In this document: piece by piece, positions 1 through 9,039 of the stretch
Layout: each line of letters starts with the position of its first letter
How positions within the stretch are numbered: position 1 is the first letter of the stretch
Source of the DNA: Vibrio inusitatus
GTDB taxonomy: Bacteria; Pseudomonadota; Gammaproteobacteria; Enterobacterales; Vibrionaceae
DNA length: 64,000 nucleotides
Assembly: GCA_024346935.1 (NCBI GenBank)
Contig: AP024878.1
Location: 1,922,001 to 1,986,000 of the forward strand
Direction: 5' to 3'
The notes under the pieces: generated by a model
The model's input: only the letters and a program-made list of their open reading frames with translations
Databases searched by the model: none
Told to the model about the DNA's origin: nothing
Translations under genes and position numbers: made by a program

Positions 1-13
1 AAGAACAAGAGGC

Positions 14-37
14 TAGACCCACGTTACCGTGGGTCTA
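14..37. terminator. Stem-loop after the binding-protein gene
   Basis: A perfect 10-bp inverted repeat (TAGACCCACG / CGTGGGTCTA) with a 4-nt loop lies just beyond the stop codon of the minus-strand solute-binding protein gene. The T run is weak on both strands, so it may be an inefficient terminator or an mRNA-stabilising hairpin at the end of the sugar-uptake operon. Confidence 0.6.
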
Positions 38-47
38 ATTTGTAGAA

Positions 48-1691
48 CTATTTAGTGCGTGGCTCAATATTCATGAGATGCACAATTCGGCTCATCCCTT
101 CAAATGGCGCAGGGAATATAATTGGATTGTCCGCGTTAGCAAAACCCATGAAACGAGAGTCGTTGTAGAGATACCAAACACCATTATTATAAAGAGGTAC
201 TTGTACCGCTTCCTCGGCGTAAATACGTTCAATCTTATTGGTCAACTGGCGTTGCTTTTCAGGATCTAAGGTTATCGATAGAGTATCGATAAGCTCGTCA
301 ATTTCAGCGTTTTTGTAGTTATGCATAGAGGTTGACCACCAAGCGCCGCTATTTGCATGACGTGAATGCATTGTATAGTCATAAAAACGCCAGACTGAGG
401 CTTGAAGTGAACCCGATGAAAATGTGGCATCAAAATCAGAGGTTTGCCAATTTTGTGCATAAGCATTCACTTCAGGGGTGACCACCGTAGCGTCAATACC
501 GACTTCACGTAGACCTTCTACAGCAATAGATGCGTTATTCACCCAGTCAGTCCAACCGCTAGGTACTTGAATGCGAAAACGAAGACGTGAACCATCTGGA
601 TTCTCGACATATCCATCACCAGTGACATCAATAAATCCCGCTGACTTTAGAATTGCTCTAGCCTTATCAAGATCATACTGAAAAGTCTCATTCCAAACAG
701 AATCAGCAACTTCGTCACGCCAGTTCCACAATGCCTTTGGAAGAGCACTAGCTGGATTTCCTCCATCAACGTAGTTATAAGCACCTATCATGATCATTCC
801 ATCACGATCCATGGCTAAATTGAACGCTTGTCTGAAATCACGACTATGAAACGCTTTTCTAGCCCCTTCATTTTTAGTATCGTAATTCAGTGCTATCTTT
901 ACTGCGCTATTAGATGGAAACCAGTATTTGTTATTAGGATGCTTTCTTTCATAAGTTCGCTCGATACTTGGAACAAAAACTCCCGCCCAATCAATCTCTC
1001 CTTTTGCAAGTAACTCAAGAGCCGCATCGTTGCTCGAATACTGAGGAAACTCCAAACAATCCACTTTTAGATTCTTATTCCAATAATATGGATTGCGACA
1101 CTGGATATATACTTGAGGGTTAAATCTTTGGATTTCAGTAAAAGGACCCGTACCGACTGGATTGATGTTTGAAGCTTGTGCAGGGCTATCGATTTTTGAC
1201 CAAATATGCTCAGGCACAATACGAAGTGACTCTCCCAATATATCGTAAGCAGCAAAAGCATTTGGCTCTTTTAGATAAATTCGTACCGCATAGTCATCAA
1301 TTTTTGTTACTGAATCAACACGACTTGTCAAACCTGAAACATCTACTTCAGGGTGCTTAAGAACGTACTCAATAGTAAACACTACGTCATCTGCCGAAAA
1401 GTCTTCCCCATCAGACCATTTCACTTCTTTTCGCAAATCAACTCGAATGCTCATCATGTCATCAGCTAGTTCATAACCCCTTGCAAGCCAAGGGTGCTCT
1501 TTCGAACTGTCTAGTAAATCAAACACCATGAGCGACTCATAGGCCCAATCCGAACGACCTCCAATCCAAGGATTAAAATTACGCACCCATCCTGTAGTTG
1601 ATTCTGTGAGTACTTTTAAGTTTGGTGTTTCGGCAGCCTGTACGAATGTAGCTCCTATCATCATAACTGCAGCGAACATTGTTTTTTTCAT
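48..1691 (-). CDS. ABC transporter solute-binding protein, family 5 (oligosaccharide/peptide type)
   Basis: Periplasmic binding protein of the large SBP_bac_5 (cluster C) class, about 547 residues. The N-terminus is a signal peptide (MKKTMFAAVMMIGATFVQA, then AE). The start at 1691 is preferred over an ATG 12 bases upstream, because that upstream ATG overlaps the GGAGAG ribosome site serving the second one. It is the last gene of a minus-strand operon holding a GH88 hydrolase, a DUF2264 protein, matching permeases and ATPases, and a LamB-like porin. Some Vibrio proteins of this class bind chitobiose or cellobiose rather than peptides. I infer an oligosaccharide ligand, probably containing a uronic acid. 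The exact ligand cannot be read from the sequence. Confidence 0.9.
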   Translation of the reverse strand: MKKTMFAAVMMIGATFVQAAETPNLKVLTESTTGWVRNFNPWIGGRSDWAYESLMVFDLLDSSKEHPWLARGYELADDMMSIRVDLRKEVKWSDGEDFSADDVVFTIEYVLKHPEVDVSGLTSRVDSVTKIDDYAVRIYLKEPNAFAAYDILGESLRIVPEHIWSKIDSPAQASNINPVGTGPFTEIQRFNPQVYIQCRNPYYWNKNLKVDCLEFPQYSSNDAALELLAKGEIDWAGVFVPSIERTYERKHPNNKYWFPSNSAVKIALNYDTKNEGARKAFHSRDFRQAFNLAMDRDGMIMIGAYNYVDGGNPASALPKALWNWRDEVADSVWNETFQYDLDKARAILKSAGFIDVTGDGYVENPDGSRLRFRIQVPSGWTDWVNNASIAVEGLREVGIDATVVTPEVNAYAQNWQTSDFDATFSSGSLQASVWRFYDYTMHSRHANSGAWWSTSMHNYKNAEIDELIDTLSITLDPEKQRQLTNKIERIYAEEAVQVPLYNNGVWYLYNDSRFMGFANADNPIIFPAPFEGMSRIVHLMNIEPRTK

Positions 1692-1914
1692 TGTGCTCTC
1701 CATTTCATATGGCGGCTCTCTTTATTCCAAACAATAAATTGATAGCCAAATCACTTACCATCTAGGCAGTAAAAATCGGAAATATGGATTTAAACCGCCA
1801 TAATATATTCGCATGCCAATAATTCACTTAACCGTATAGATAGAATTTGACATGCTAAAATTCGAAAAAATTGATAATTGGTTTTATAGAAGGACAGAAT
1901 TCTCCCTACCGTAT

Positions 1915-3108
1915 CTACCACCACCCTTCAAACATAATGCCCGCAGAAGCCACGTCATATTTTGCTTCTAATCGCTTATCAACCTGTCCATAAGTCACAT
2001 AAGCACGCAACATCGGACGAGCCTTGCTTCTAGCTCCAAACGAAATATTTTGAGAAACCGTAATCTTCCATGCTGTATCTTCTCCGTTACCGTCGTAATC
2101 AACGTTCTCATAACCAGTTTCAAACCAAGTTGAGTGGTCTTCATTCCAGAAAAACATAGGTCGAAGCACTACATTTCCTGATGTACGAGATGCAAAATGC
2201 TCATCAGTATTAGTGCCTGTGTTCTCAACATTGTGATATGCAGCAAGGTATGCCAGAGCAATACTTGGGGTAAAAGTGTAATCACCTTCGAAGTAAACTT
2301 GTACCGCATCCACTTCTTCAGCTTTTTTGAATACTGAATTGACATTGTTGGTCGAATACATAGCCGTAACACGGTTGTTCCAATCCCACCCTTCATGATG
2401 AAGACGCAAGCCATATTGTTGAGCTTGAATATGGGTATCCGCCGTTGTTTCAGTTGTGTCAAAACCGTAATTCATGAATAAATCCAGATAAAAATCTGCA
2501 TTAAGGTGGATACCATGTAAATCTGATGTTGCTGCCATCAAACCATCTCGGTCATGGGCGCCGGTATAACTTGCAGCAGCAACAACGCTCAAATCTAAAT
2601 CAGCTATGCCAACATCCAAATCCCGGACTCCCCCACCCTGACCATCTGTTTCATAAATAAAGTAGTTAGTCAGATAGGTTTGATAACGCATGTTGTGATT
2701 CAATCCCCCCCAAAAATAAGCATTTGGCTGCGATGGGATAATATTGCGAACGCCAGCATATAATTTCTTAATATTAGGATCCCACTCTTCACTAGAGTCA
2801 GAATACTGCTCAAGCATGAAGCCAACATCCCATTTAGCACCAGAGCTTGAAGTTAAATACTTTGTCAGTTGAATTTCACCACCATTTGTTTCATTTCCCA
2901 AACGACCAACTGAACTGCCAAAGTCACTATCAGTTTCAACAAATTTGTACTCGTGCCCAACTTGGCTCTCCAACTTCGGATTATTCAGTTGTGAATGAAA
3001 CCCCCAACGCGCATATCCATTAAAAACTAACGCATCATCAGCTAGTATCCCTGGACTTATTGCTCCAGATAAAATAGCAGAGCACAGAAGTATTTTTTTG
3101 CTTTTCAT
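1915..3108 (-). CDS. LamB/maltoporin-like outer-membrane carbohydrate porin
   Basis: 397-residue predicted outer-membrane beta-barrel. A signal peptide ends near residue 23 (ILA-DD). The mature protein begins with a barrel-like segment (FNGYARWGFHS), has the many Gly/Tyr/Trp/Asp strands typical of LamB/ScrY sugar porins, and ends in GIMFEGWW, giving the aromatic last residue needed for barrel assembly. The length fits the LamB family (about 400-420). It lies between the ATPase gene and the binding-protein gene of the same operon, which suggests that it passes the oligosaccharide through the outer membrane to the ABC transporter. Gaps of 173 and about 220 bases on either side may hold separate promoters or processing sites. 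Confidence 0.82.
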   Translation of the reverse strand: MKSKKILLCSAILSGAISPGILADDALVFNGYARWGFHSQLNNPKLESQVGHEYKFVETDSDFGSSVGRLGNETNGGEIQLTKYLTSSSGAKWDVGFMLEQYSDSSEEWDPNIKKLYAGVRNIIPSQPNAYFWGGLNHNMRYQTYLTNYFIYETDGQGGGVRDLDVGIADLDLSVVAAASYTGAHDRDGLMAATSDLHGIHLNADFYLDLFMNYGFDTTETTADTHIQAQQYGLRLHHEGWDWNNRVTAMYSTNNVNSVFKKAEEVDAVQVYFEGDYTFTPSIALAYLAAYHNVENTGTNTDEHFASRTSGNVVLRPMFFWNEDHSTWFETGYENVDYDGNGEDTAWKITVSQNISFGARSKARPMLRAYVTYGQVDKRLEAKYDVASAGIMFEGWW

Positions 3109-3222
3109 ATATTAATCCATTTAACAAAAAGTGGCTGTTTATATTATTTATTCCATATCACTTACAAAGCTTCGACATTAAAGGCAAGCCTAAAAAATAG
3201 AGATATAAGAATCTACAGGTGA

Positions 3223-3254
3223 GCAGATTCCGAAAAATAATTCCCACAATCTGC
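3223..3254 (-). other. Intercistronic stem-loop in the uptake operon
   Basis: Perfect 7-bp stem (GCAGATT / AATCTGC) with an 18-nt loop in the gap between the ATPase gene and the porin gene. There is no T run on the minus strand after it, so it is more likely an mRNA processing or stability element than a terminator. Confidence 0.35.
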
Positions 3255-3281
3255 TATCTTTTATTTTCGATTTTTATTTAT

Positions 3282-4277
3282 TTAGAGAAATAGATGACAC
3301 CTAATAAAATGATTGGGTGCCACCTCTTTGGTTTCTGGCAATACCTCACTGCAAACCTGTGTCGCATTCGGGCAACGTGCTGAATATGGACATCCAACCT
3401 TTTCCGGAGTCCACATCGGCGTTTCCATGGATCTGTGCGTTGGCAATTTTTCGTGAATGCTACGACTGGTATCAGGCACTGCGGCTAACAATAATTGTGT
3501 ATATGGATGTTGAGGGTTTTGGGTAATTTCTTCTGTATCACCCCATTCCACCATGTGACCACAATACAGCACCATAGTATCTTCAGCGAAATAACGAGCT
3601 GTCGCTATATCGTGCGTGATATACATGAACGATTTCTTCATATCGTGCTTCATTTCATTCATTAAATTAAGCACACCGATTCGAATAGAAACATCAAGCA
3701 TTGACGTCGGTTCATCCGCAAGAACGACATTGGCACCTATTGCTAAAGTTTTAGCAAGGAATACACGTTGCCTTTGACCACCTGACAATTGATGTGGAAA
3801 CTTTTTAAGTACTTCTGATGGAGGGTTTAATCCAACTTGGATAAGTAACTCACACAGTTTCTCTTCTAATGCCTTTCCTTCTAACCCATGGTAAATCTTT
3901 AGCGGGCGAGTTAAATGATACCGAATAGTATGAAGTGGATTTAGTGAACCAAATGGGTCTTGAAAAACCATTTGTACATCATTGCGATATTGAGCTAAAT
4001 CTTTACTCCCATCAAACGTTTGGATATCACGTTCTTTATATAGAATCTGACCACCACTCGGGGCATGAATTTTCGCAATCGATCTTGCTACTGTGCTCTT
4101 ACCACAGCCTGACTCACCCACGACAGCTAAACAACGCCCTGTACGCATCTGAAAACTGACACCGTTAACTGCTCGCATATAGTTTCGAGGACCGAATATC
4201 GATGTCTTCTTCTTTCTGAAGTCGATGGTAATATCCTTTGCTTCAATGGTCACATCTTGTAAATCTGGGCTATACAT
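3282..4277 (-). CDS. ABC transporter ATP-binding protein, OppF type
   Basis: Cytoplasmic ATPase of an Opp/Dpp-type importer, about 331 residues. Walker A GESGCGKST is at about residues 54-62, followed by the signature LSGGQRQRV and a Walker B segment ending LADEP. The C-terminal oligopeptide-transporter motif has the Cys-rich pattern CPYSARCPNATQVC. The start at 4277 has a good AGAGGTGG ribosome site and overlaps the end of the upstream ATPase gene, indicating translational coupling. A start 27 bases further upstream is also open. It should pair with the neighbouring OppD-type ATPase. Operon context points to oligosaccharide rather than peptide import. Confidence 0.9.
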   Translation of the reverse strand: MYSPDLQDVTIEAKDITIDFRKKKTSIFGPRNYMRAVNGVSFQMRTGRCLAVVGESGCGKSTVARSIAKIHAPSGGQILYKERDIQTFDGSKDLAQYRNDVQMVFQDPFGSLNPLHTIRYHLTRPLKIYHGLEGKALEEKLCELLIQVGLNPPSEVLKKFPHQLSGGQRQRVFLAKTLAIGANVVLADEPTSMLDVSIRIGVLNLMNEMKHDMKKSFMYITHDIATARYFAEDTMVLYCGHMVEWGDTEEITQNPQHPYTQLLLAAVPDTSRSIHEKLPTHRSMETPMWTPEKVGCPYSARCPNATQVCSEVLPETKEVAPNHFIRCHLFL

Positions 4278-5271
4278 GTGCCACCTCTTTATGGTCTTCT
4301 TCACTACTTGTATTCATTGGCATATGACAAGCCGTAAACGTATTATCCTGTTGCTGCTTCAAAGCTGGCTCTTGTTTCTTGCAGAGCTCACTGGACTTAA
4401 AGCAACGCTCAGCGAACCGACAACCATTAGGCAGATTTGATAAATCAACAGGTGTACCTGGAATGCCTTTCATCTCTTGCATTTCACCACGCAATGTAGG
4501 GAAAGAATTACCTAGACCATAGGTATAAGGGTGCTTAGGCTCACGCAATATAGTTTTGGCATTTGCCACTTCTACTAGTTTTCCTGAGTACATCACGCCA
4601 ATTTGGTCACAAAACTCCACCATCAAAGACAAGTCATGTGTAATAAATAAGACCGAAAAGCCAAACAGTTCTTTCAAGTCGTATACTTTTTGCAGAATCT
4701 CACGTTGTACAACAACGTCCAATGCAGTGGTAGGCTCATCCATAATCAATAATTTTGGTTTAAGGGCCAGTGCCATTGCAATCACAACACGTTGACGCAT
4801 ACCGCCAGAAAACTGATGTGGATAATCAAATAATCTTTCTATTGGGATATCGACAATTCTCAGTAGTTCCTGGCTCTTCTCAATCGACTCTTCTCGACTC
4901 GATACAGCATTATGTGCCTGGAAGATATCCCAAAATTGATATTCGATAGTTTTAACTGGGTTCAAACAGTTCATTGCTGACTGAAAGACCATCGATGTAT
5001 CCTTCCAGCGGAACTTTCGCAACTCCTCATCGGAAAAATCAATAACATCTTTTCCCTCAAACAAAATGTTCCCACCGCTAATAATTGCAGGCGGGCGATG
5101 TAGACGCATCATCGCGTACGCAATGGTACTTTTTCCACACCCTGACTCTCCTGCCAGCCCAAAGATACTATTCTCTGGGATACAAAAACTCACGTCGTCT
5201 ACAGCACGAATCGCACCAGTAAAAGTGATGTAGTCAACACACAGATTTTTGACTTCTAATAGATTTTTCAT
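4270..5271 (-). CDS. ABC transporter ATP-binding protein, OppD type
   Basis: 333-residue ATPase with Walker A GESGCGKST at residues 41-49, signature FSGGMRQRV, Walker B LLIMDEP, and the C-terminal Opp motif (CRFAERCFKSSELC). It lies one base after the upstream permease gene and overlaps the OppF-type gene, so the subunits are translationally coupled. It forms the heterodimeric motor of the importer encoded by genes 48-7216. It is clearly distinct from the second, canonical OppD at 42265-43242 in this window. Confidence 0.92.
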   Translation of the reverse strand: MKNLLEVKNLCVDYITFTGAIRAVDDVSFCIPENSIFGLAGESGCGKSTIAYAMMRLHRPPAIISGGNILFEGKDVIDFSDEELRKFRWKDTSMVFQSAMNCLNPVKTIEYQFWDIFQAHNAVSSREESIEKSQELLRIVDIPIERLFDYPHQFSGGMRQRVVIAMALALKPKLLIMDEPTTALDVVVQREILQKVYDLKELFGFSVLFITHDLSLMVEFCDQIGVMYSGKLVEVANAKTILREPKHPYTYGLGNSFPTLRGEMQEMKGIPGTPVDLSNLPNGCRFAERCFKSSELCKKQEPALKQQQDNTFTACHMPMNTSSEEDHKEVAHV

Positions 5272-5272
5272 A

Positions 5273-6214
5273 CTAAGCCTCTTTTAACGGTGGCACTTGC
5301 GTTTCTTGAGCTTGACGAAGCTTATTCATCTTTTTTTGCTCACGATTATATTTGCTCATAATTCGCTGGGCACGCAGTTTCGGGTTCGAGATTTCATCGA
5401 TTGAGAAGTTAACCAGCGCTAATCCAATTGCTAATACTGCTAGCGCGACACTAGGGGCCAAGATCTCCCACCATGCTCCAATACGAATCGCAGATGTCTG
5501 CTGCGCGTTATACAACATCGCGCCCCAAGTGTTTGATAACGGGTCCCCAAGGCCTATAAATTCAAGTGTTGCTTGAGTCATGATTGCGTAGATAACCGTC
5601 CCAATAAAACTTGAAGCCAGTATTGAAAGCATGTTGGGTAGTACTTCACAGAAGACCATGCGATGCTTGCTCTCACCCATTACTTGTGCTGCATGAACAA
5701 AGTCTTTGTTTCGAATAGATAGCGTTTGCGCTCTGATTACTCGAGCACCCCATGGCCATGAGGTGGCTCCTATAATCACGGCAATAACCAAAGGTGAAAC
5801 CTGGTCTAAGAAAGCTGCTAAAACCAACATAAGAGGAAGGCTTGGAATAACCATCACAAGGTTAGTGAAAAAGGATAATGTGTTATCCACAATTCCACCA
5901 AAGTAACCTGCACTCACCCCGACCACTACAGCCATGAAAATCACGAAAGCGCCTGCAGTGAAACCGACCATAATAGAGGTTCGACCCCCGTATAGCGTCT
6001 GTGACCAAACATCGCGCCCCATACGAGTCGTCCCCATAATATGGTCTACGGACGGCTCTTGATGTGGCCTTGCTACACGGGCATTTGGCTCATAACTGGT
6101 AAACAGGTTCGCTCCAAAGCTCAATACACAAAGCAGCAACACCATAGAAATCCCTGAGAAAGCTTTTGGGTTGTCAAACATGAATTCTTTAATCGCGTTT
6201 AATTTGTTTTTCAT
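5273..6214 (-). CDS. ABC transporter permease, OppC/DppC type
   Basis: 313-residue inner-membrane permease (BPD_transp_1). An N-terminal membrane helix is followed by the OppC-type segment leading into MGTTRMGRDVWSQTLYGGRTS, five or more core helices, and an EAA-type cytoplasmic loop near VMGESKHRMVFCEVLPN that docks on the ATPases. The Lys- and Gln-rich C-terminal tail (after residue 285) is longer than I expect for this family. It sits 12 bases after the OppB-type permease gene. Confidence 0.9.
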   Translation of the reverse strand: MKNKLNAIKEFMFDNPKAFSGISMVLLLCVLSFGANLFTSYEPNARVARPHQEPSVDHIMGTTRMGRDVWSQTLYGGRTSIMVGFTAGAFVIFMAVVVGVSAGYFGGIVDNTLSFFTNLVMVIPSLPLMLVLAAFLDQVSPLVIAVIIGATSWPWGARVIRAQTLSIRNKDFVHAAQVMGESKHRMVFCEVLPNMLSILASSFIGTVIYAIMTQATLEFIGLGDPLSNTWGAMLYNAQQTSAIRIGAWWEILAPSVALAVLAIGLALVNFSIDEISNPKLRAQRIMSKYNREQKKMNKLRQAQETQVPPLKEA

Positions 6215-6226
6215 ACCTAGTCTCTC

Positions 6227-7216
6227 TTATTCCATGTCAGTACGAAGTCGTGGGTCCAACTTAAATAGCAGGACGTCAGCAATAAAGTTCGCTATTAGAA
6301 CCATAAGAGTCATCATAAGCAGATAGCCTTGAAGCAAAGGATAATCCCGAGCCATCATGGCCTGATACATAACCTGCCCTAGACCCGGGTAGTTAAAAAT
6401 AATCTCAATAATCAGTGAGCCCGCGAATATCATGCCAATAGACATAGCAAAAGAGGTAATCATAGGAAGAACAGCATTGCGCGCACCATAGGCAAGCATC
6501 ACCTTTTTATCCGGAACGCCTTTTGCCCACCCCATGACAATAAAATCTTCACCTAGTTGGTTGATCATGTTCGAACGCATGCCCATAATATTGCCTAGAC
6601 TAAGCAAAACCATCGCAGTCAAAGGGAGCACCATGTGGTACATAACACTCTTGATCCACTCCCAGTTAAAACCGGGATCAAGTGAAGGAGAATAAGCGTA
6701 ACCCGTCGGAAACCAACCTAGATGAGATGCAAAAACAAAGTAAAGAAGAAGAGCCATTACAACACCTGGCACTGATGAGATCACAACAGCACCAACCGTA
6801 ATGAAACTATCTGTCTTAGTACCTCGCTTCCACGCCACATAGATACCACCAAAGGTGCAAATGGAATATGTAATCACCAATTGCACACCAACCAGAAGTG
6901 TTGTCCAAGCAACGCCTCTACCTAGCACTTCAGCTACAGGTTGAAAGAATCGTGTCGACATCCCCCAATCCAGAGTTAATATGCTTTTTAAATAACCGAA
7001 GAATTGGACATATAATGGTGTACTAGTGGAGTAACCATACAGTGCTTCAAGCGCCATAACTGTTTCGGCTGAAACCTGGCCACCATTTTGAGCCAATCGT
7101 GCAATAAATGATTGAATTGGATCACCTGGCATCATTCTTGGCAAGAAGAAATTAATCGTGACTGCGAATATAAACGCAATAAAATAAAATGCGCCTCGCT
7201 TCAAAATATAATTCAT
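6227..7216 (-). CDS. ABC transporter permease, OppB/DppB type
   Basis: 329-residue inner-membrane permease. It has the OppB-type N-terminal helix, a large first periplasmic loop (from about residue 30 to 100), then core helices. The EAA loop is near VMGWAKGVPDKKVMLAYGARNAVLP. It heads the transporter block of the operon and is separated from the DUF2264 gene by 81 bases, where a secondary promoter could lie. It partners the OppC-type permease immediately downstream. Confidence 0.9.
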   Translation of the reverse strand: MNYILKRGAFYFIAFIFAVTINFFLPRMMPGDPIQSFIARLAQNGGQVSAETVMALEALYGYSTSTPLYVQFFGYLKSILTLDWGMSTRFFQPVAEVLGRGVAWTTLLVGVQLVITYSICTFGGIYVAWKRGTKTDSFITVGAVVISSVPGVVMALLLYFVFASHLGWFPTGYAYSPSLDPGFNWEWIKSVMYHMVLPLTAMVLLSLGNIMGMRSNMINQLGEDFIVMGWAKGVPDKKVMLAYGARNAVLPMITSFAMSIGMIFAGSLIIEIIFNYPGLGQVMYQAMMARDYPLLQGYLLMMTLMVLIANFIADVLLFKLDPRLRTDME

Positions 7217-7297
7217 TGTCTATTTCCTATTTTAAATTAAATAGAGATTAATAATTTACTAATTAAAGGGGTGTTTATTGTTGCTAATTGTATTTTT

Positions 7298-9031
7298 CTA
7301 TTCTTTAGGGTTCACCTCAAACTCACTAATTAGCTCATATTCACCTGCATCTAACTTGGACAGTAAATAAGGGACTTGTGTTCTTGGTGATTGAATATTG
7401 GTGTGTATTCGGTTAATAACTTGAGCACTCTTTTGATATCCGTCAAGACTTCGAATTATTGAACGTCCATTGCTACCTAAAATATCGATAACAGATTCCG
7501 AACCATTAGTTTGATTTAAAACTTGATGTTCCACTCGCCAGGTATCTATCGCAAAGCCACTTTCAACAACCCATGCAGATTGCTCGAGTGTAAATTTATG
7601 TCGACGAACAAACCGTCCGCCGTTCAATATAATAATATTGGTTGTAACATCTACCGAACCTGAATTCCAAAGAATCTCTAAACCATCATCTGAAACTGTG
7701 CACCCTTCATTACTTAATCGCATCTGCCAGTTTGTTCCCTGATCGAAACTAAAGGCTAAAATGTTATCCCCAAAGCTAAGTGAGTGACTGTATTGCAGAG
7801 AGTTTACGTCCATACCAAAATTCGTCGAGTAGGCAAATTTGTTGTACTTATCCGGTTGCCACTGAGTAATAATGTGCGCACCGTAGTGGAGTACAGAGTG
7901 GCCTCCAACACGTTGTACAATCGAATCCGCTGCTGGCATTGGATAAATACGCTTGTTCAAATTTAAAGGCGCCGCATCGGCCTGCCAAAACTCATGTGTC
8001 TCTGGTAATAATAAGGGAATGAACGCCTTCATCGCCCAGTATGGAGAGGTTGGAGAGTTGTATGCTTCTGCAACAGCAACATTTGGATAGTCATAACCAC
8101 GAGTTAACAGCCCATTGCTAGAAAAGATTGGCTTGTCTTTCCAGCAACGTATCTGTCTTGCCCAAAGCCCTTTAATTTTAGACATAGGCAATTCGTCAAG
8201 CCCTGCAACTGCAGCCATTCCCCAAAAACTTGCTGTCGCGAAACGATAGATAAGCGATCGACCAACAGCAATACATTCGCCATTTTCAGCAAACCAGTAC
8301 GCAAATGGTTCCAAGAAGCTATTACTACGCTCCCTGAACAAGTCTGCATACTGTCCATCTACATTTTTTAAAAGGGTGGCATAGATTAAACTATAGAAAT
8401 GCATTGCAAAACCACCATAGTGATCTATTGCACCCCAACCACCGTCGCTGTACCAGCCATCGCCTCTATAAAAGCTCGCAAGACGATCTAGATATGTTTG
8501 CTCGAGTGCATCATCGACCAAATCATCTCTACCTACATTACGAAGCCCAGCTTGAACCAGTAATGTGAAGAACAACCAATTATTTTGCGCCATCATGCAT
8601 TGCTGAATACTCGCAAGCCAAACAGCAAATTTCTCCTTTGTTTCCGCATCCAAAGGCTCCCAACCCTCAGAGGGAATTAACGCCAGAAGCAATCCAAATA
8701 CAGCCATTTCCACACTGCGTTGATCAATGTCAGAAGTCGCGCCCCAATAGTGAGGCGACTCAGAATCCACACCCTGTGTAATCATCTCGCGAACCAAAGG
8801 CCAGTATTTAAATTCCCCACCGCCAACTACCAAAGGAATTACCCCCCATAGTGGACGAGCGACCCCCTCCAGAGAACTTGCTTTCATATCAAATAGAGCG
8901 CTGCCATCACCAAAGTCAATGCTAGCACCTTGCTTTTCGTAGTAAGGAACTAATGGTTCGTACATGTCATTGACAAGTCGCTGATAATCAGCGCGACTCT
9001 CTAGAGGATTATTGCTAAATGGATTTTGCAT
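7298..9031 (-). CDS. DUF2264 domain protein, probable uronic-acid-linked glycoside hydrolase
   Basis: About 577 residues with the DUF2264 pattern: Trp-rich all-alpha segments such as WLFFTLLVQAGLR, DGWYSDGGWGAIDHYGGFAMHFY and a C-terminal beta-rich domain. The fold is expected to be an (alpha/alpha) toroid plus a beta-sandwich, as in many uronate-active enzymes. I recall DUF2264 proteins being linked to a beta-glucuronidase glycoside hydrolase family, but I cannot check this. No signal peptide is seen, so it should act in the cytoplasm on imported oligosaccharide. The start at 9031 is preferred because it follows the GH88 stop codon by 8 bases; an open start 39 bases upstream overlaps GH88. 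Confidence 0.8.
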   Translation of the reverse strand: MQNPFSNNPLESRADYQRLVNDMYEPLVPYYEKQGASIDFGDGSALFDMKASSLEGVARPLWGVIPLVVGGGEFKYWPLVREMITQGVDSESPHYWGATSDIDQRSVEMAVFGLLLALIPSEGWEPLDAETKEKFAVWLASIQQCMMAQNNWLFFTLLVQAGLRNVGRDDLVDDALEQTYLDRLASFYRGDGWYSDGGWGAIDHYGGFAMHFYSLIYATLLKNVDGQYADLFRERSNSFLEPFAYWFAENGECIAVGRSLIYRFATASFWGMAAVAGLDELPMSKIKGLWARQIRCWKDKPIFSSNGLLTRGYDYPNVAVAEAYNSPTSPYWAMKAFIPLLLPETHEFWQADAAPLNLNKRIYPMPAADSIVQRVGGHSVLHYGAHIITQWQPDKYNKFAYSTNFGMDVNSLQYSHSLSFGDNILAFSFDQGTNWQMRLSNEGCTVSDDGLEILWNSGSVDVTTNIIILNGGRFVRRHKFTLEQSAWVVESGFAIDTWRVEHQVLNQTNGSESVIDILGSNGRSIIRSLDGYQKSAQVINRIHTNIQSPRTQVPYLLSKLDAGEYELISEFEVNPKE

Positions 9032-9039
9032 ATTTTCTC

